A stretch of DNA of 64,000 bases, taken from contig JBEKHB010000001.1 of the NCBI GenBank assembly GCA_050012495.1, positions 87,821 through 151,820 on the forward strand, in the 5' to 3' direction. A model generated the notes under the pieces. The model was not told the DNA's origin, did not search any database, and was given only the letters and a program-made list of their open reading frames with translations. Shown here in pieces: positions 41,918-51,759 of the stretch. How positions within the stretch are numbered: position 1 is the stretch's first letter; every line of letters begins with the position of its first letter. Source of the DNA: BOG-1155 sp050012495 (GTDB lineage: Bacteria > Desulfobacterota > Syntrophorhabdia > Syntrophorhabdales > WCHB1-27). The translations under genes were made by a program, and so were the position numbers.

Positions 41918-42897
41918 TCATGCTTCATCTGATTCTGTCCTGTTTACCAGCTTCACGGTAGAGGGGATGGCGACGCCTGCTGCCTGGAAGACCTTACCGG
42001 TCTCACCCCGAAGCTCGGTTCTGATGATCACGTCTTTCCCGACCGCTGACATTTCGATTTCCCTGAGATGATCGAGATCGCGGATCAGCCGGTCCCATTG
42101 GAGCTTCCAGCCCCTCTTCTCCAGTCGGGTCTTGAGCTCTTTCATGAGGATGAGTGCGAGGAAGCTGCAGAAGACATGACCTCGGATCGTCTCGGTCCTC
42201 TTGTGAAAGATGGGCCGTGTATTGAGCACGGACTTCATCGTCCTGAACGCTTGTTCGACCATCCACAGGTGTTTGTACTGCCGCGCCACGTGCTCCGGTT
42301 TAAGCGAGGTGTTTGTCGCAAGCACCCACTTGCCGTCGTAGCGTGCCTCACGGGCAACCTTATCCTCGTCGATGGTGACGGCCTTCACACAGCGAGAGGT
42401 CTGGTCGGGGAGCGGCTCGCCGAGCCATGCCATTGCCCGATAGAGATGGTGGAGGGCAATATCCTTTGTCCCCTCGATCCGGTAGTCGTTCTGCCATTCG
42501 TCGGCAGAGCGGTCGGAGCCCGTCTCGGTCAGGCGATGGAGGACGGTGAGGAAGAGGGCCCGCTCTGGGGGAACTGGAACTGGCGCCCGCGAAGAAGGTC
42601 CTCGATCACTTCCCGTATGCCGAACTCATCCCACAGACGGCCGAAGACGAGGGGTATGCCGGCCTTCGTGTCCCGTGCGGGCGGTGTCTCCCATTTCTCA
42701 TAGGCATCGAGAAGGGCGAGCTTCTCGGAGAACCGGACGCCGGAGCGAAGCAAGCTGTCCATAGCCCCGCTTTCTTTGAGGACACCCAGACGACCGATCG
42801 TGGCTACCACCTCCTGTTTCACCTTTCCTTCCTCTCTCCGATTGCGGACGATCTGGAGATGCTCCCGGGGTCCCGACCGCTTGGTCCTGAAGAACAT
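41918..42897 (-). pseudogene. IS1634-type transposase relic
   Basis: Minus strand. The 5' part (FRTKRSGPREHLQIVRNRRE, VVATIGRLGVLKESG) and 3' part (EDKVAREARYDGKWVLATNT, YKHLWMVEQAFRTMKSVLNT, HVFCSFLALILMKEL) match the ends of IS1634-family DDE transposases of about 550 residues. A frameshift lies near 42570 and roughly 200 residues of the middle, including catalytic acidic positions, are missing. It lies between the response regulator and its kinase. Confidence 0.8.
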
Positions 42898-43079
42898 ATC
42901 ACTACTATGCCAAATATTATATTCCTGGCTGTCGGGTAAATAATCTCATTACGTGGCGCTACGGCAAAGACGGTTTTTCAGATTTCCGCCCGTAAACCCG
43001 CATCACTGCGTGGGTCGATGGGCAAAAATGGGGAAAAGTGTAGAAGATGGGTCAGACTCTGGCGAGTGCTTTGCGTAAT

Positions 43080-44321
43080 TCACGCCGATTCCGGTGAAGA
43101 CGCTTTCCTCTCTGCCGGACTGCGGGAACGTGAGAAGCTGCTTGACGGCACCCGAAGTGTGATCTTCGTGCCGGCATTTCTATCAGAATCAATTCTTAAT
43201 GAACCCTTGAGGACTTTCGCTCTTTCTTTCATGAAAGCTAGTCCATACCGTTTAAAAGCAAGGCTGTTTCGCGACGTTCTTTGCACAACAAAACCAGTGC
43301 CGTTATCCTCTACCACGGTGACTATTTCCTTGGGGGACGCGCTTATCTTCACTCTTGCATAAGTTGCTTTTGAATGCCTGCCGGCGTTGAAGAGGGCTTC
43401 CTGAATGATGCGGAACAACGTCACGCCAGGAAAGCCCTTGATGTTCCCTCCTTTCATTGGCACATCCAGCACAACCGGAAGTTGAAACTCCTTTTCAAAA
43501 AACTTTACAAATGACTGAAGGCTGAATAACAAACCTTTTCTCTCGACCCAGAACAAGTTGAAACCGTGGCATACATCTCTCATGTTCTGAGTAGTTGTGT
43601 ATAGCCACTGTTTAAGCAGGTCGAGTTCCTTTTTCATGCTCGCGCTGTTCTCCTTCGACAGTTCCTCGATGATCTCGAGTTTCAGAGGAACAATTGCCAA
43701 AACCTGCAATACTGTGTCATGGATTTCCCTCCAGAAATTCTGGCGTTCTTCTTCCTGCACTTTCATAAGCTTCGAGAGAAGCTGTTGAATCACAATCTGT
43801 TGAGATCTGAAACCCAGAACGCTGCTCACCCACAGATCTTCAAAGACAATGTATGTCAACCCATTCATGATGTTAGCGATTGTCTCAGGAAGAACTGAGG
43901 AATTTGATGAGTTTACTTCATCCAATACATGTTTTGTTGCTACGTCAACGAATGCACGCGTCTCTTTCACAATTTCGTGAGAGCTCACGTCCCTATCCTT
44001 GCCAGGCAGAACAAATCTTGATGCATATTCTAAATCGTTTTCGGTTTCGTCCAAACGATAGTCGCCGTTCTCTCCGCTCAGTGTCTCGATGAACCTGTCT
44101 AGAATAAAAGAAAACCTCTTTTTGACGGGGGTGCAGACCTCTTTCAAGAGCTCAGCATCTCTTTTCCTGGCATCTATGCGACTTATGTAGTCGCAATATT
44201 GGTCATAATACCCAGAGAGGATAACAGCTCTATTTCTGTCAAGTATTGCTGCAATTCTCTCTTTTAGCTTGGCATCGTCATGAGTGAGCAGATCTGAACC
44301 TGTTTCGGCGTACTTCATCAT
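43080..44321 (-). CDS. Cytosolic NarX/DegS-type sensor histidine kinase
   Basis: 413 residues, no membrane segment. An N-terminal all-helical sensor region (about 1-170) is unrecognised. A HisKA_3 dimerisation domain follows with the phosphoacceptor His-201 in QEEERQNFWREIHDTVLQVL, then HATPase_c with the N-box FRIIQEALFNAGRHSKAT and G-box VVEDNGTGF, and GLAFMKERAKVLKGSLRIDS. It should sense a soluble signal, for example an aromatic or ketone intermediate, and phosphorylate the regulator at 41183. It is transcribed away from the catabolic cluster, whose promoter lies in the 113-base gap. Confidence 0.85.
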   Translation of the reverse strand: MMKYAETGSDLLTHDDAKLKERIAAILDRNRAVILSGYYDQYCDYISRIDARKRDAELLKEVCTPVKKRFSFILDRFIETLSGENGDYRLDETENDLEYASRFVLPGKDRDVSSHEIVKETRAFVDVATKHVLDEVNSSNSSVLPETIANIMNGLTYIVFEDLWVSSVLGFRSQQIVIQQLLSKLMKVQEEERQNFWREIHDTVLQVLAIVPLKLEIIEELSKENSASMKKELDLLKQWLYTTTQNMRDVCHGFNLFWVERKGLLFSLQSFVKFFEKEFQLPVVLDVPMKGGNIKGFPGVTLFRIIQEALFNAGRHSKATYARVKISASPKEIVTVVEDNGTGFVVQRTSRNSLAFKRYGLAFMKERAKVLKGSLRIDSDRNAGTKITLRVPSSSFSRSRSPAERKASSPESA

Positions 44322-44377
44322 CTTGCCCGTTTTTCTGTGTAGTACAAAAATACTAACAAAAAGGTGCTTTTATCCTA

Positions 44378-44406
44378 TTCACAGATTGTCGCATATCTGC
44401 AATAAT
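44378..44406 (+). promoter_or_regulatory. Promoter of the catabolic cluster
   Basis: TTCACA (44378-44383), 17 bases, AATAAT (44401-44406). A dyad CAGAT...ATCTG (about 44382-44399) lies in the spacer and could be a regulator site. The -35 is weak, in line with activated transcription. Confidence 0.45.
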
Positions 44407-44434
44407 TTAGCAAGGGAAGGGAGGCCGGTGTACG

Positions 44435-45577
44435 ATGGATTACCAATTTTCAGATGAGGCGAAGGCCATGAGAGAAACGGCCCGAAAGTTTGCTCTCACG
44501 CGCCTCGCAGGTATTATCGAAAAAGATTACGAAGAGGGGACAATTCGCCGTGCTCTTATAGAAGAGATGGGGCAACTCGGCTTCTTCGGTTGCCTTGTTC
44601 CGGAAAGGTATGGCGGCACGGAAGCAGGTTACTTGTGCGCCGTGCTTGTGGCGGAAGAGATCGCTAAGGTGAGCGCCTCATATGCAGGATACTTTATGTG
44701 CCAGGCTGCTGGACCGCCCATGGCAATACACAAGTATGGCAGAGAAGACCAGAAAGAAAAGTATATCCGACGGATAGTCTCTGGGAAATCTTTAGCCCTC
44801 TTTGCAGCTACAGAACCAGATGCAGGTTCAGACATCTCTGCAATGCGGGCCACGGCCACGGAGAAAGGAGATTATTTCTCTCTCACTGGCACGAAGACTT
44901 GGATCACCAACATCACCATTGCAGACGTAGGGCTCATCTGGGCCTATACGGATAAGGAGAAGCGGCGGGACGGAATCTCCTGCTTTATCGTCGACATGGC
45001 GAATACCCGAGGAATTGACAAGAGAAAGATAGATAAGATGGGTCTTAGATGCTCCGAGGTCGGGGAACTTGCCTTACAGGATGCGGAGATACCGAAGGAG
45101 AATCTTCTTGGAGAACGGGGAAATGGCTATGAAATCCTGCTGTTCACTCTCAGCAACACGCGCCTATTCGCGGCTGCCAGGGCTCTCGGTGTAGCGGCCA
45201 TATGCCTCGAAGAAAGCTTGAAATACGCCAGGGAGAGGATCCAATTTGGGCAACCCATTGGCGAATTCCAAATGATCCAGAATCAACTTGCGGAAATGTA
45301 CATAGAGAATGAAGCCGCAAGGGCCCTTGTGTACCAGGTAGCTCGCGACAAGGACAGAGGGTTGAACAACATAACGGATCTTGCGGTTGCCAAGTATTTC
45401 GCGTGTGAAGCAGGAATAAAAGCAGCACTAACAGCCATGAAGGTTTACAGTTCCTACGGTTTTTCCCTCGAATACCCGATTCATCGATATGTGAGGGATG
45501 CTATGGCTTTTCCTATAACGGAAGGAACGGCAAATATTCAAAAGGTCATAATCGCAAGATCGATTTTGAAAAAATAG
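44435..45577 (+). CDS. Acyl-CoA dehydrogenase
   Basis: A 380-residue flavoprotein of usual length. The substrate and FAD motifs are FAATEPDAGSDISAMRA and LTGTKTWITNITIADVGLIW, with NTRLFAAARALGVAAICLEE and RIQFGQPIGEFQMIQNQLAE in the C-terminal helical domain. The catalytic Glu is near residue 363 in PITEGTANIQK. It oxidises an acyl-CoA at C2-C3, passing electrons to ETF. It is first in the cluster, 20 bases before ubiD. Resemblance to glutaryl/pimeloyl-CoA type enzymes is plausible but cannot be settled by eye. Confidence 0.9.
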   Translation: MDYQFSDEAKAMRETARKFALTRLAGIIEKDYEEGTIRRALIEEMGQLGFFGCLVPERYGGTEAGYLCAVLVAEEIAKVSASYAGYFMCQAAGPPMAIHKYGREDQKEKYIRRIVSGKSLALFAATEPDAGSDISAMRATATEKGDYFSLTGTKTWITNITIADVGLIWAYTDKEKRRDGISCFIVDMANTRGIDKRKIDKMGLRCSEVGELALQDAEIPKENLLGERGNGYEILLFTLSNTRLFAAARALGVAAICLEESLKYARERIQFGQPIGEFQMIQNQLAEMYIENEAARALVYQVARDKDRGLNNITDLAVAKYFACEAGIKAALTAMKVYSSYGFSLEYPIHRYVRDAMAFPITEGTANIQKVIIARSILKK

Positions 45578-45596
45578 AAACGAGGAGGAGTTCGGC

Positions 45597-47048
45597 ATGG
45601 CCTACAGCGATATGAGAGATTGGATAGCGAAACTGGAAGAGCAACACCAGCTGGCAAGGATAAGAACCCAGGTCGATTGGGATCTGGAGATTGGTGGCAT
45701 AGCACGCGAGAACATGGATAGAGGGGGCCCAGCCCTGCTGTTTGAGAACATAAAGGATCATCAAAACACCATATGCCGGAAGCTTTTTACGTGCTCGCTT
45801 TCATCTTTCTCAAGAATTGCCCTTATGCTCGGCATGCCGCGGGACACGCCATACACGGATTTGATCCAGGTCTGGAGAGAGCGGCTAAAAAAACCGATCA
45901 AGCCTAGCATTGTCGCAAGCGGACCGTGTAAAGAAAATGTGTTGAAGGGTGACGATGTAGACCTATTTCAATTCCCCACTCCCCACTGGCAAAAACTTGA
46001 TGGCGGCAGGTATATCGGCACCTTTCACGGAGTAGTAACGAAAGACCCTGATACGGGTTGGATCAACGTGGGCATGTATCGCCAGATGATCCATGATGAG
46101 AATACGACGACCATGTCCGTAGCTCAGGGCCAGCACATCTGGTTCCACTGGAAGAAATACCGCGCGAAGGGCAAGAACATGCCGCTTGCGGTCGCAATTG
46201 GCTGGGATCCTGTGCTGCCCGCTGTTTCCTCTGCCCCCGTTCCAACAGGAATGGATGAGTACGACGTAATGGGGGCGCTAAGGCAACAGCCTGTTGAACT
46301 CGTAAAGTGCGAGACAGCAGACCTTTACGTGCCTGCGACGAGCGAAATTGTTCTTGAAGGTGAGGTCATAACTGATCGCGCCAGCTTTATTCCCTGCGGG
46401 CCGTTCGGAGAATTCACCGGTCACTACGGGCCTGAAAATCTGAGACCTCCCTTTAAGGTCAAATGTATAACGTTCAGGAACGATCCGATTCTTCAGGGGA
46501 CTATGGAAGGGATGCCCATAAATGAGGACCATCGGATGTGTTCGGTAAGCCATAGCGCGCTGATATGGGACCTCCTTGAAGAAAGAATGACGGGTGTTAC
46601 CGGGGTAAACAGCGACCCAAGCACAGCGTATGCCAACCTCATCGTGCAGATAGACAACAGCTATTACGGCCAAGTTCATCAGGTCGCGGCAAACATATGG
46701 AGTTCCCACCTCTCCAACATGATGTGCAAGAACATTATCGTGTGTGACAAGGACGTGAACATATATGACCTGAACAGAGTCTTTTGGGCACTGGGTTACA
46801 GGGTTGATCCTTCCAAGGACATTATTCAATTTCCAGGTTGGATTAGCGCTCTCGACCCCATAGTCCATCCAAAAGACAGGTTGGGCCCGGGTGGGAATAA
46901 GGGGATAAGGCTGCTTATCGACGCAACAAAATCTATCGACAGACCTCGTACTGACGAATACTGGGGGGAAAGATTCGCAGTTGTTGCTTATCCCGATGAT
47001 GCGACGATGACAAAAGTCAGGGCTGGGTGGGAAAAGTACGGGACATAG
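45597..47048 (+). CDS. UbiD-family prenylated-FMN (de)carboxylase
   Basis: 483 residues of normal UbiD length. N-terminal DMRDWIAKLEEQHQLARI, the prFMN/metal region KDPDTGWINVGMYRQMIHDE, HIWFHWKKYRAKGKNMPLAV and the catalytic Glu-Phe stretch IPCGPFGEFTGHYGPENLRP. C-terminal ALDPIVHPKDRLGPGGNKG is the oligomer tail. Members carboxylate or decarboxylate aromatic and unsaturated acids. No UbiX prenyltransferase gene is in the window. It is placed between the dehydrogenase and the first hydantoinase-type pair, overlapping neither, so it may act on the product or on a side substrate. Confidence 0.9.
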   Translation: MAYSDMRDWIAKLEEQHQLARIRTQVDWDLEIGGIARENMDRGGPALLFENIKDHQNTICRKLFTCSLSSFSRIALMLGMPRDTPYTDLIQVWRERLKKPIKPSIVASGPCKENVLKGDDVDLFQFPTPHWQKLDGGRYIGTFHGVVTKDPDTGWINVGMYRQMIHDENTTTMSVAQGQHIWFHWKKYRAKGKNMPLAVAIGWDPVLPAVSSAPVPTGMDEYDVMGALRQQPVELVKCETADLYVPATSEIVLEGEVITDRASFIPCGPFGEFTGHYGPENLRPPFKVKCITFRNDPILQGTMEGMPINEDHRMCSVSHSALIWDLLEERMTGVTGVNSDPSTAYANLIVQIDNSYYGQVHQVAANIWSSHLSNMMCKNIIVCDKDVNIYDLNRVFWALGYRVDPSKDIIQFPGWISALDPIVHPKDRLGPGGNKGIRLLIDATKSIDRPRTDEYWGERFAVVAYPDDATMTKVRAGWEKYGT

Positions 47049-47077
47049 CTTCGAATCCGGACGGGAGGGGGCATATC

Positions 47078-49240
47078 ATGGAGAACATCAGCAATCAATA
47101 CTTCATTTATACTGACACAGGGGGGACTTTTACGGATTGCGTTGTTGTGGGTCCGGGAGGAGAGGTTATGCTAGGTAAGGCATCAACCACTCCAGAAAAC
47201 CTGGAAGACTGTTTTTTCAGCAGCATATCGGCTGCTCTCGAGGGTGGTCCAAAAAGCCTATCAGATGTCCTAAAAGATACCAGGGTCATCGGCTACGGGA
47301 CAACCCAGGGCACAAATGTGATTGTTACTGGTGCGGGTGCTCCAAATCTCGGCTTTATTACTACAAAAGGGCAGGAAGATAGAACGTACATAATGAGGTT
47401 CAGAGCGGCAGGCTTGGGCCCTATTGAAGGGATGCATCTAATAAACGCCGACAAACCACGTTTCCTTATCCCGCGCACGTCGGTCAGAGGGGTTGCCGAG
47501 AGAGTCGACTGCTTCGGCAAGGTTGTGTGTCGGCTGGACGAGAAAGAAGCAACAAACATGATTAAGGAACTTGTGGAAGATGAGAAGGTGGAAGGCATTG
47601 CTGTCGGACTGCTATGGTCATTCCTAAACAACAAACATGAACTGCGGATTAGGGAGATCATAAACGAGATGTATCCTGAACTACCCGTTGCTTTATCTCA
47701 TGAGGTGAACCCGATAGTGAGGGAAGAGCCTCGATTCAGGACCACGCAAATAGATCTGTATATTGGAAAAGCGTTAAGGGTATTACTCGACAAAATCAGC
47801 AAAGGTTTGAAGGAAAAAGGATATAAGTACCCGCTATTGATCTTACAAGCAGCCGGCGGCGTGTCGCGGGCTGACGTAGTGAAACCGGCGAATACCCTAC
47901 ACTCTGGGCCTGTTGGAGGCCTGGATGGAATAGACTTTTGGAAGAAGGCTTACGGAATTGAGAATGTGATGGGTTCGGACGTTGGCGGGACTAGTTTCGA
48001 TATTACGATATCCAGCAAGCGCGGTCCAGAGTACTTAAGAGAACCAAAAGTAGGACGTTATGAAATCTCTAACCCCATGATGGAAATCATCACCATAGGG
48101 GCTGGAGGTGGAACGGTTGCTAACGTAGATGAGGTCATTAAAGCGCTTGTGGTAGGGCCCGAAAGTGCAGGTGCCGACCCAGGACCGGTGTGCTATGGGA
48201 AGGGGGGAGTTACGCCCACGGTGACAGATGCGGATGTCGTGCTCAACAGAATAGACCCCAATTATTTTCTCGGCGGAAAGATAAAACTCGATAGAGATAT
48301 CGCATTCAAGGCAATAGAGGAAAGAATAGCAAAACCTTTAGGTTTGGATGTATATCAGGCAGCACAAGGAATCATCAGCATCATCGACGCCAAAATGGGG
48401 AGCACGCTCAGAACAACTTTGGCTGGGCGCGGTTTGGACCCCTCCCAGTTCATCCTCTTCGCTTTCGGAGGGGCGGGGCCAACCCACTGCGCTGGATATG
48501 CTAAGGGCATTAACTTCAAAGAAGTCATAGTGCCGAAGACAGCCGCGGTATTCTCTGCGTTTGGGGCTTCAACGGCTGATATCAAACATAGACACGAGGG
48601 CTCTCCGTTTGTCATCATCTCGTCAATTCCATACAATCCGGTGACTTCGAGGTTCAGGAAGCAAGACTTAAAGATGGAAATGATCCCCGAGCAAACTCTG
48701 GAGAGGTTTAACAGCATGATGGAAGGATTGGAACGAGTTGCCCGAATCGACATGGAGCAAGAAGGGTATAAAGAGGGGTACGATTTGAAATACGAAATGT
48801 TGGCAAGGTACGGAGGCCAATTATGGGAAATCAGGATCCAAATACCCGTTTCAAGACTAAGGACTGTTGAGGAGTTCGCGAAGTTGCTCGAGGCTTACGA
48901 AGACGAGTATGAAAGGGTCTACACAAAAGGTGCCATGGTTCCAGCAGGAGGAATAGAAATAGTGACGGTGGCGGTTGAGGCGATAAAGGCGATGCCGAAG
49001 CCTCAGATCGTAAGCGAGCGGCTAGGAAGAAAAAATCCGGGTAAGGCAAGGAAAGGCACCAGAGACGTGTACTGGGATGGAAAGTTCATGAGCACCGAAG
49101 TGTATCAATGGGAATTGCTGGGGCATGGCAATGAGGCGAAAGGTCCTGCAATAGTCGAGTCGGTGAACACTACGCTGGTCGTGCCGCCTGGACAACGGCT
49201 CTGGGTAGATGAATACAAGAATGTGCATATGCCTTTGTGA
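47078..49240 (+). CDS. HyuA-type subunit 1 of an ATP-dependent ketone carboxylase/hydantoinase
   Basis: 720 residues. The ATPase fold shows FIYTDTGGTFTDCVVVGPGG, GYGTTQGTNVIVTGAGAPNL, HSGPVGGLDG, MGSDVGGTSFDITISSKRGP and TIGAGGGTVANVDEV, typical of hydantoinase A/oxoprolinase and the beta subunit of acetone carboxylase. It would phosphorylate a ketone enol and bicarbonate. The start at 47078 has GGGAGGGGG upstream; an overlapping in-frame GTG at 47027 lies in the ubiD gene. It is followed by its partner after 38 bases. Confidence 0.85.
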   Translation: MENISNQYFIYTDTGGTFTDCVVVGPGGEVMLGKASTTPENLEDCFFSSISAALEGGPKSLSDVLKDTRVIGYGTTQGTNVIVTGAGAPNLGFITTKGQEDRTYIMRFRAAGLGPIEGMHLINADKPRFLIPRTSVRGVAERVDCFGKVVCRLDEKEATNMIKELVEDEKVEGIAVGLLWSFLNNKHELRIREIINEMYPELPVALSHEVNPIVREEPRFRTTQIDLYIGKALRVLLDKISKGLKEKGYKYPLLILQAAGGVSRADVVKPANTLHSGPVGGLDGIDFWKKAYGIENVMGSDVGGTSFDITISSKRGPEYLREPKVGRYEISNPMMEIITIGAGGGTVANVDEVIKALVVGPESAGADPGPVCYGKGGVTPTVTDADVVLNRIDPNYFLGGKIKLDRDIAFKAIEERIAKPLGLDVYQAAQGIISIIDAKMGSTLRTTLAGRGLDPSQFILFAFGGAGPTHCAGYAKGINFKEVIVPKTAAVFSAFGASTADIKHRHEGSPFVIISSIPYNPVTSRFRKQDLKMEMIPEQTLERFNSMMEGLERVARIDMEQEGYKEGYDLKYEMLARYGGQLWEIRIQIPVSRLRTVEEFAKLLEAYEDEYERVYTKGAMVPAGGIEIVTVAVEAIKAMPKPQIVSERLGRKNPGKARKGTRDVYWDGKFMSTEVYQWELLGHGNEAKGPAIVESVNTTLVVPPGQRLWVDEYKNVHMPL

Positions 49241-49278
49241 CGTATGTGAATGATAGTAATTCCTGAAAGGGGGCAAAA

Positions 49279-51660
49279 ATGGAAACGATAACTGAAAAAC
49301 TGGACGCTATCCCTTACGAAATATTTTACAACAGGATGAAACAGGTGATGGAGGAAGGGAAGGAGGTCCTGAGATATCTATCCGGTTCTACTATCGCCCG
49401 GGAGGCAGGCGAAGTGATGCAGGCCTTTTATTTGCCAACGGGCGAAGCTGTCATGATTGCGTGCGGCATACTCATGCATATCATGAACGTCACAAGGGTT
49501 ATAAAGTACATGAATAGCAATGACTATCAGGCGGAGGGTATTGGAATATATGACGGGGATCATTTCTTGAATAACGATGCTTATATCGGAGGGATGCATG
49601 CGCCGGACACAGGGCTTGTGGCGCCGATTTTTTTTAGAGGAGAACTACTGGGGTACACGGCTTCTATTTCGCACACTGCCGAGACCGGTGGTATTGAACC
49701 CGGCGGGATGTGTCCGAGTGCTACCGAAGCGTGGCATGATGGGCTGCACTTGCCGGCAGTGAAGCTGATCGAGAAAGGTCGCATGCAAAGGGATGTGCTG
49801 GGTATGATTCTCAGATCCGTCCGGACCCCTCACGCCATGGAGGTCGACATTAAAGCGAGGCTGGCGGCAAACGAAAGGGTTCGCGCAAGAATAACAGAAC
49901 TTGTCGAAGACGTGGGCATTGATTTCTTCAAAACAGCGTGCAGACAGCTTCTCGAAGATGCGAGGGCACAGGCAAGAGTAAAGCTGAAGGCGCTGAGACC
50001 CGGGACGTACGTTGCGCGAGTTTACAACGATACGGTTGGAGTGAGGGGGGATAAATTAGCGATTATTCAATTGGAGGTGGAGATCACAGAGGATGGGGAA
50101 CTCTATATAAGGGCGTCGATAGTCTCGCCCCAAACACCGAGTTACAACAATGCGTATTTCCCGGCGGTAGAGGCAAGCGCCTTCTATATCTTACTCGTAC
50201 AGCTTATGTATGACACGAGATGGAATTCCGCTATCTCCGATCTTGTTCATTTTGATATCTTGCCCAGTTCAAGGATAAATGCCGATGCCGATCAAAGTGT
50301 CGGATACGCGACCGTGGGGATCGCACAGACTTTTACCAATGCGCTTACAGAATGCTTGAGTCGGGCATTTTATTCATCGGGTCAAAAGGAAGAGACCGTC
50401 GCCGCACATAATGCCGTGTGCAATGAAATATGGGGTGGAATCGATCAACACGGACGTCGCTGTGGGAATGTTCTGTCAAATGCCTGGCCAGCTTCGGGCA
50501 TGGGAGGCAGGTACCTAAGAGATGGCATAGATTCCTCAATCCAGTATTTCAATCCGTGGAGTTACACGGCCGATAGTGAGGGTGAAGAGGCCTTCATGCC
50601 GGTTTTACACTGGCTGGTTAAGCACAGGGCAAATTCAGGCGGCTTCGGCAAGTGGCGCGGGGGAAGTGGGGTAAAAGTTTTGGACATAGTCCACGGCTCT
50701 AATAACATTACTACTTATGCGATAGGAACAGGGGGAAAAATCCAGTTGAATCAGGGTCTGTTCGGAGGGTATCCTTCGGCCTGCGTGTACACGGATAGGA
50801 TAGTTGACACCGATTTCGTTGCAAAGGCAGAAAGGGGAGAACGGCTGCCCTACGATTTCCACGAGGCCAGAGAATTACTAAAGGGGACTTATATCCCCGG
50901 AACGCCGACCATTCCGGCTCGGCTCTCGAAAGAGGGAGATATTCTGATGCATCCGAGTATCGGAGGTGCGGGGCTCGGTGATCCGATTGAAAGAGATCCA
51001 GAACTGATTATCAGAGACATAAGAAACGGACATGCCACCATAGACGTTGCTCAAAAAGTATACCGCGTTTCTATTGATCCAAAAACACTCACCGTCGACT
51101 ACGAAAAGACGAAAGCTTTACGGGAGAGTAAGCAGAAAGAGAGACTGGAAAAGGGAGTGGCAGGAGGAGAATTCCTCGGGCGGTTGGTGGAAAAAAGGAA
51201 AAATAGAGATCTTCCTCAGGTAGCGCAGGATTTTATCAATGAGACCGCTGAGTTTTGTGAGGCGTTTAGGCAAGCTCTTGAGAAAGAAGAGAAAGCAAGT
51301 CAGGGCAGCTGGAAACCAGTCGGAAGAAACGGAAAGATTGAAGAAGAATTGTTTGACCTGACCATGTACGTCGGCATAGGTAGGTTGAAGGACGGGAGAA
51401 TAGTCACGTATTGCAAAGAATGCGGATTTGTATACGGAGATGCTGGAGACAACTTTAAGTATTACTGTCTTGTCTACGAGCGTGATCCTTCAGAAATACT
51501 TCCAGGCGCGGAATCAAACGACAGGATGAGCCCGGACAAGGATTGGTGTGTTTTTAGAGAGTTTTACTGCCCCGGCTGTAGAAGACAAATTGAGGTCGAA
51601 TCGACTCCACCCGGAACGCCTGTTGTTCAAAACTATCTCCTTTCCACAGACCGGCTATGA
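49279..51660 (+). CDS. HyuB-type subunit 1 with fused gamma-like zinc domain
   Basis: 793 residues. The HyuB domain (1-about 640) has EVMQAFYLPTGEAVMIACGI, the metal-site loop HFLNNDAYIGGMHAPDTGLV, SISHTAETGGIEPGGMCPSA and HRANSGGFGKWRGGSGVKVL. From about residue 700 comes a domain like the acetone carboxylase gamma subunit: YCKECGFVYGDAGDNFKYYC, YERDPSEILPG, DWCVFREFYCPGCRRQIEVE (Cys near 764 and 767). In known acetone carboxylases these are separate proteins. The enzyme should carboxylate a ketone at the alpha carbon. AAAGGGGG site upstream. Confidence 0.85.
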   Translation: METITEKLDAIPYEIFYNRMKQVMEEGKEVLRYLSGSTIAREAGEVMQAFYLPTGEAVMIACGILMHIMNVTRVIKYMNSNDYQAEGIGIYDGDHFLNNDAYIGGMHAPDTGLVAPIFFRGELLGYTASISHTAETGGIEPGGMCPSATEAWHDGLHLPAVKLIEKGRMQRDVLGMILRSVRTPHAMEVDIKARLAANERVRARITELVEDVGIDFFKTACRQLLEDARAQARVKLKALRPGTYVARVYNDTVGVRGDKLAIIQLEVEITEDGELYIRASIVSPQTPSYNNAYFPAVEASAFYILLVQLMYDTRWNSAISDLVHFDILPSSRINADADQSVGYATVGIAQTFTNALTECLSRAFYSSGQKEETVAAHNAVCNEIWGGIDQHGRRCGNVLSNAWPASGMGGRYLRDGIDSSIQYFNPWSYTADSEGEEAFMPVLHWLVKHRANSGGFGKWRGGSGVKVLDIVHGSNNITTYAIGTGGKIQLNQGLFGGYPSACVYTDRIVDTDFVAKAERGERLPYDFHEARELLKGTYIPGTPTIPARLSKEGDILMHPSIGGAGLGDPIERDPELIIRDIRNGHATIDVAQKVYRVSIDPKTLTVDYEKTKALRESKQKERLEKGVAGGEFLGRLVEKRKNRDLPQVAQDFINETAEFCEAFRQALEKEEKASQGSWKPVGRNGKIEEELFDLTMYVGIGRLKDGRIVTYCKECGFVYGDAGDNFKYYCLVYERDPSEILPGAESNDRMSPDKDWCVFREFYCPGCRRQIEVESTPPGTPVVQNYLLSTDRL

Positions 51661-51759
51661 AAAAAGGTGCAGTAAAACAGATATGTCCCCAAGTTGGGCA
51701 TTTCACCGAGAACCGGCATTTTTGAGCGCGACCGCAATTATTCTGGGAGGCATTCGCCC

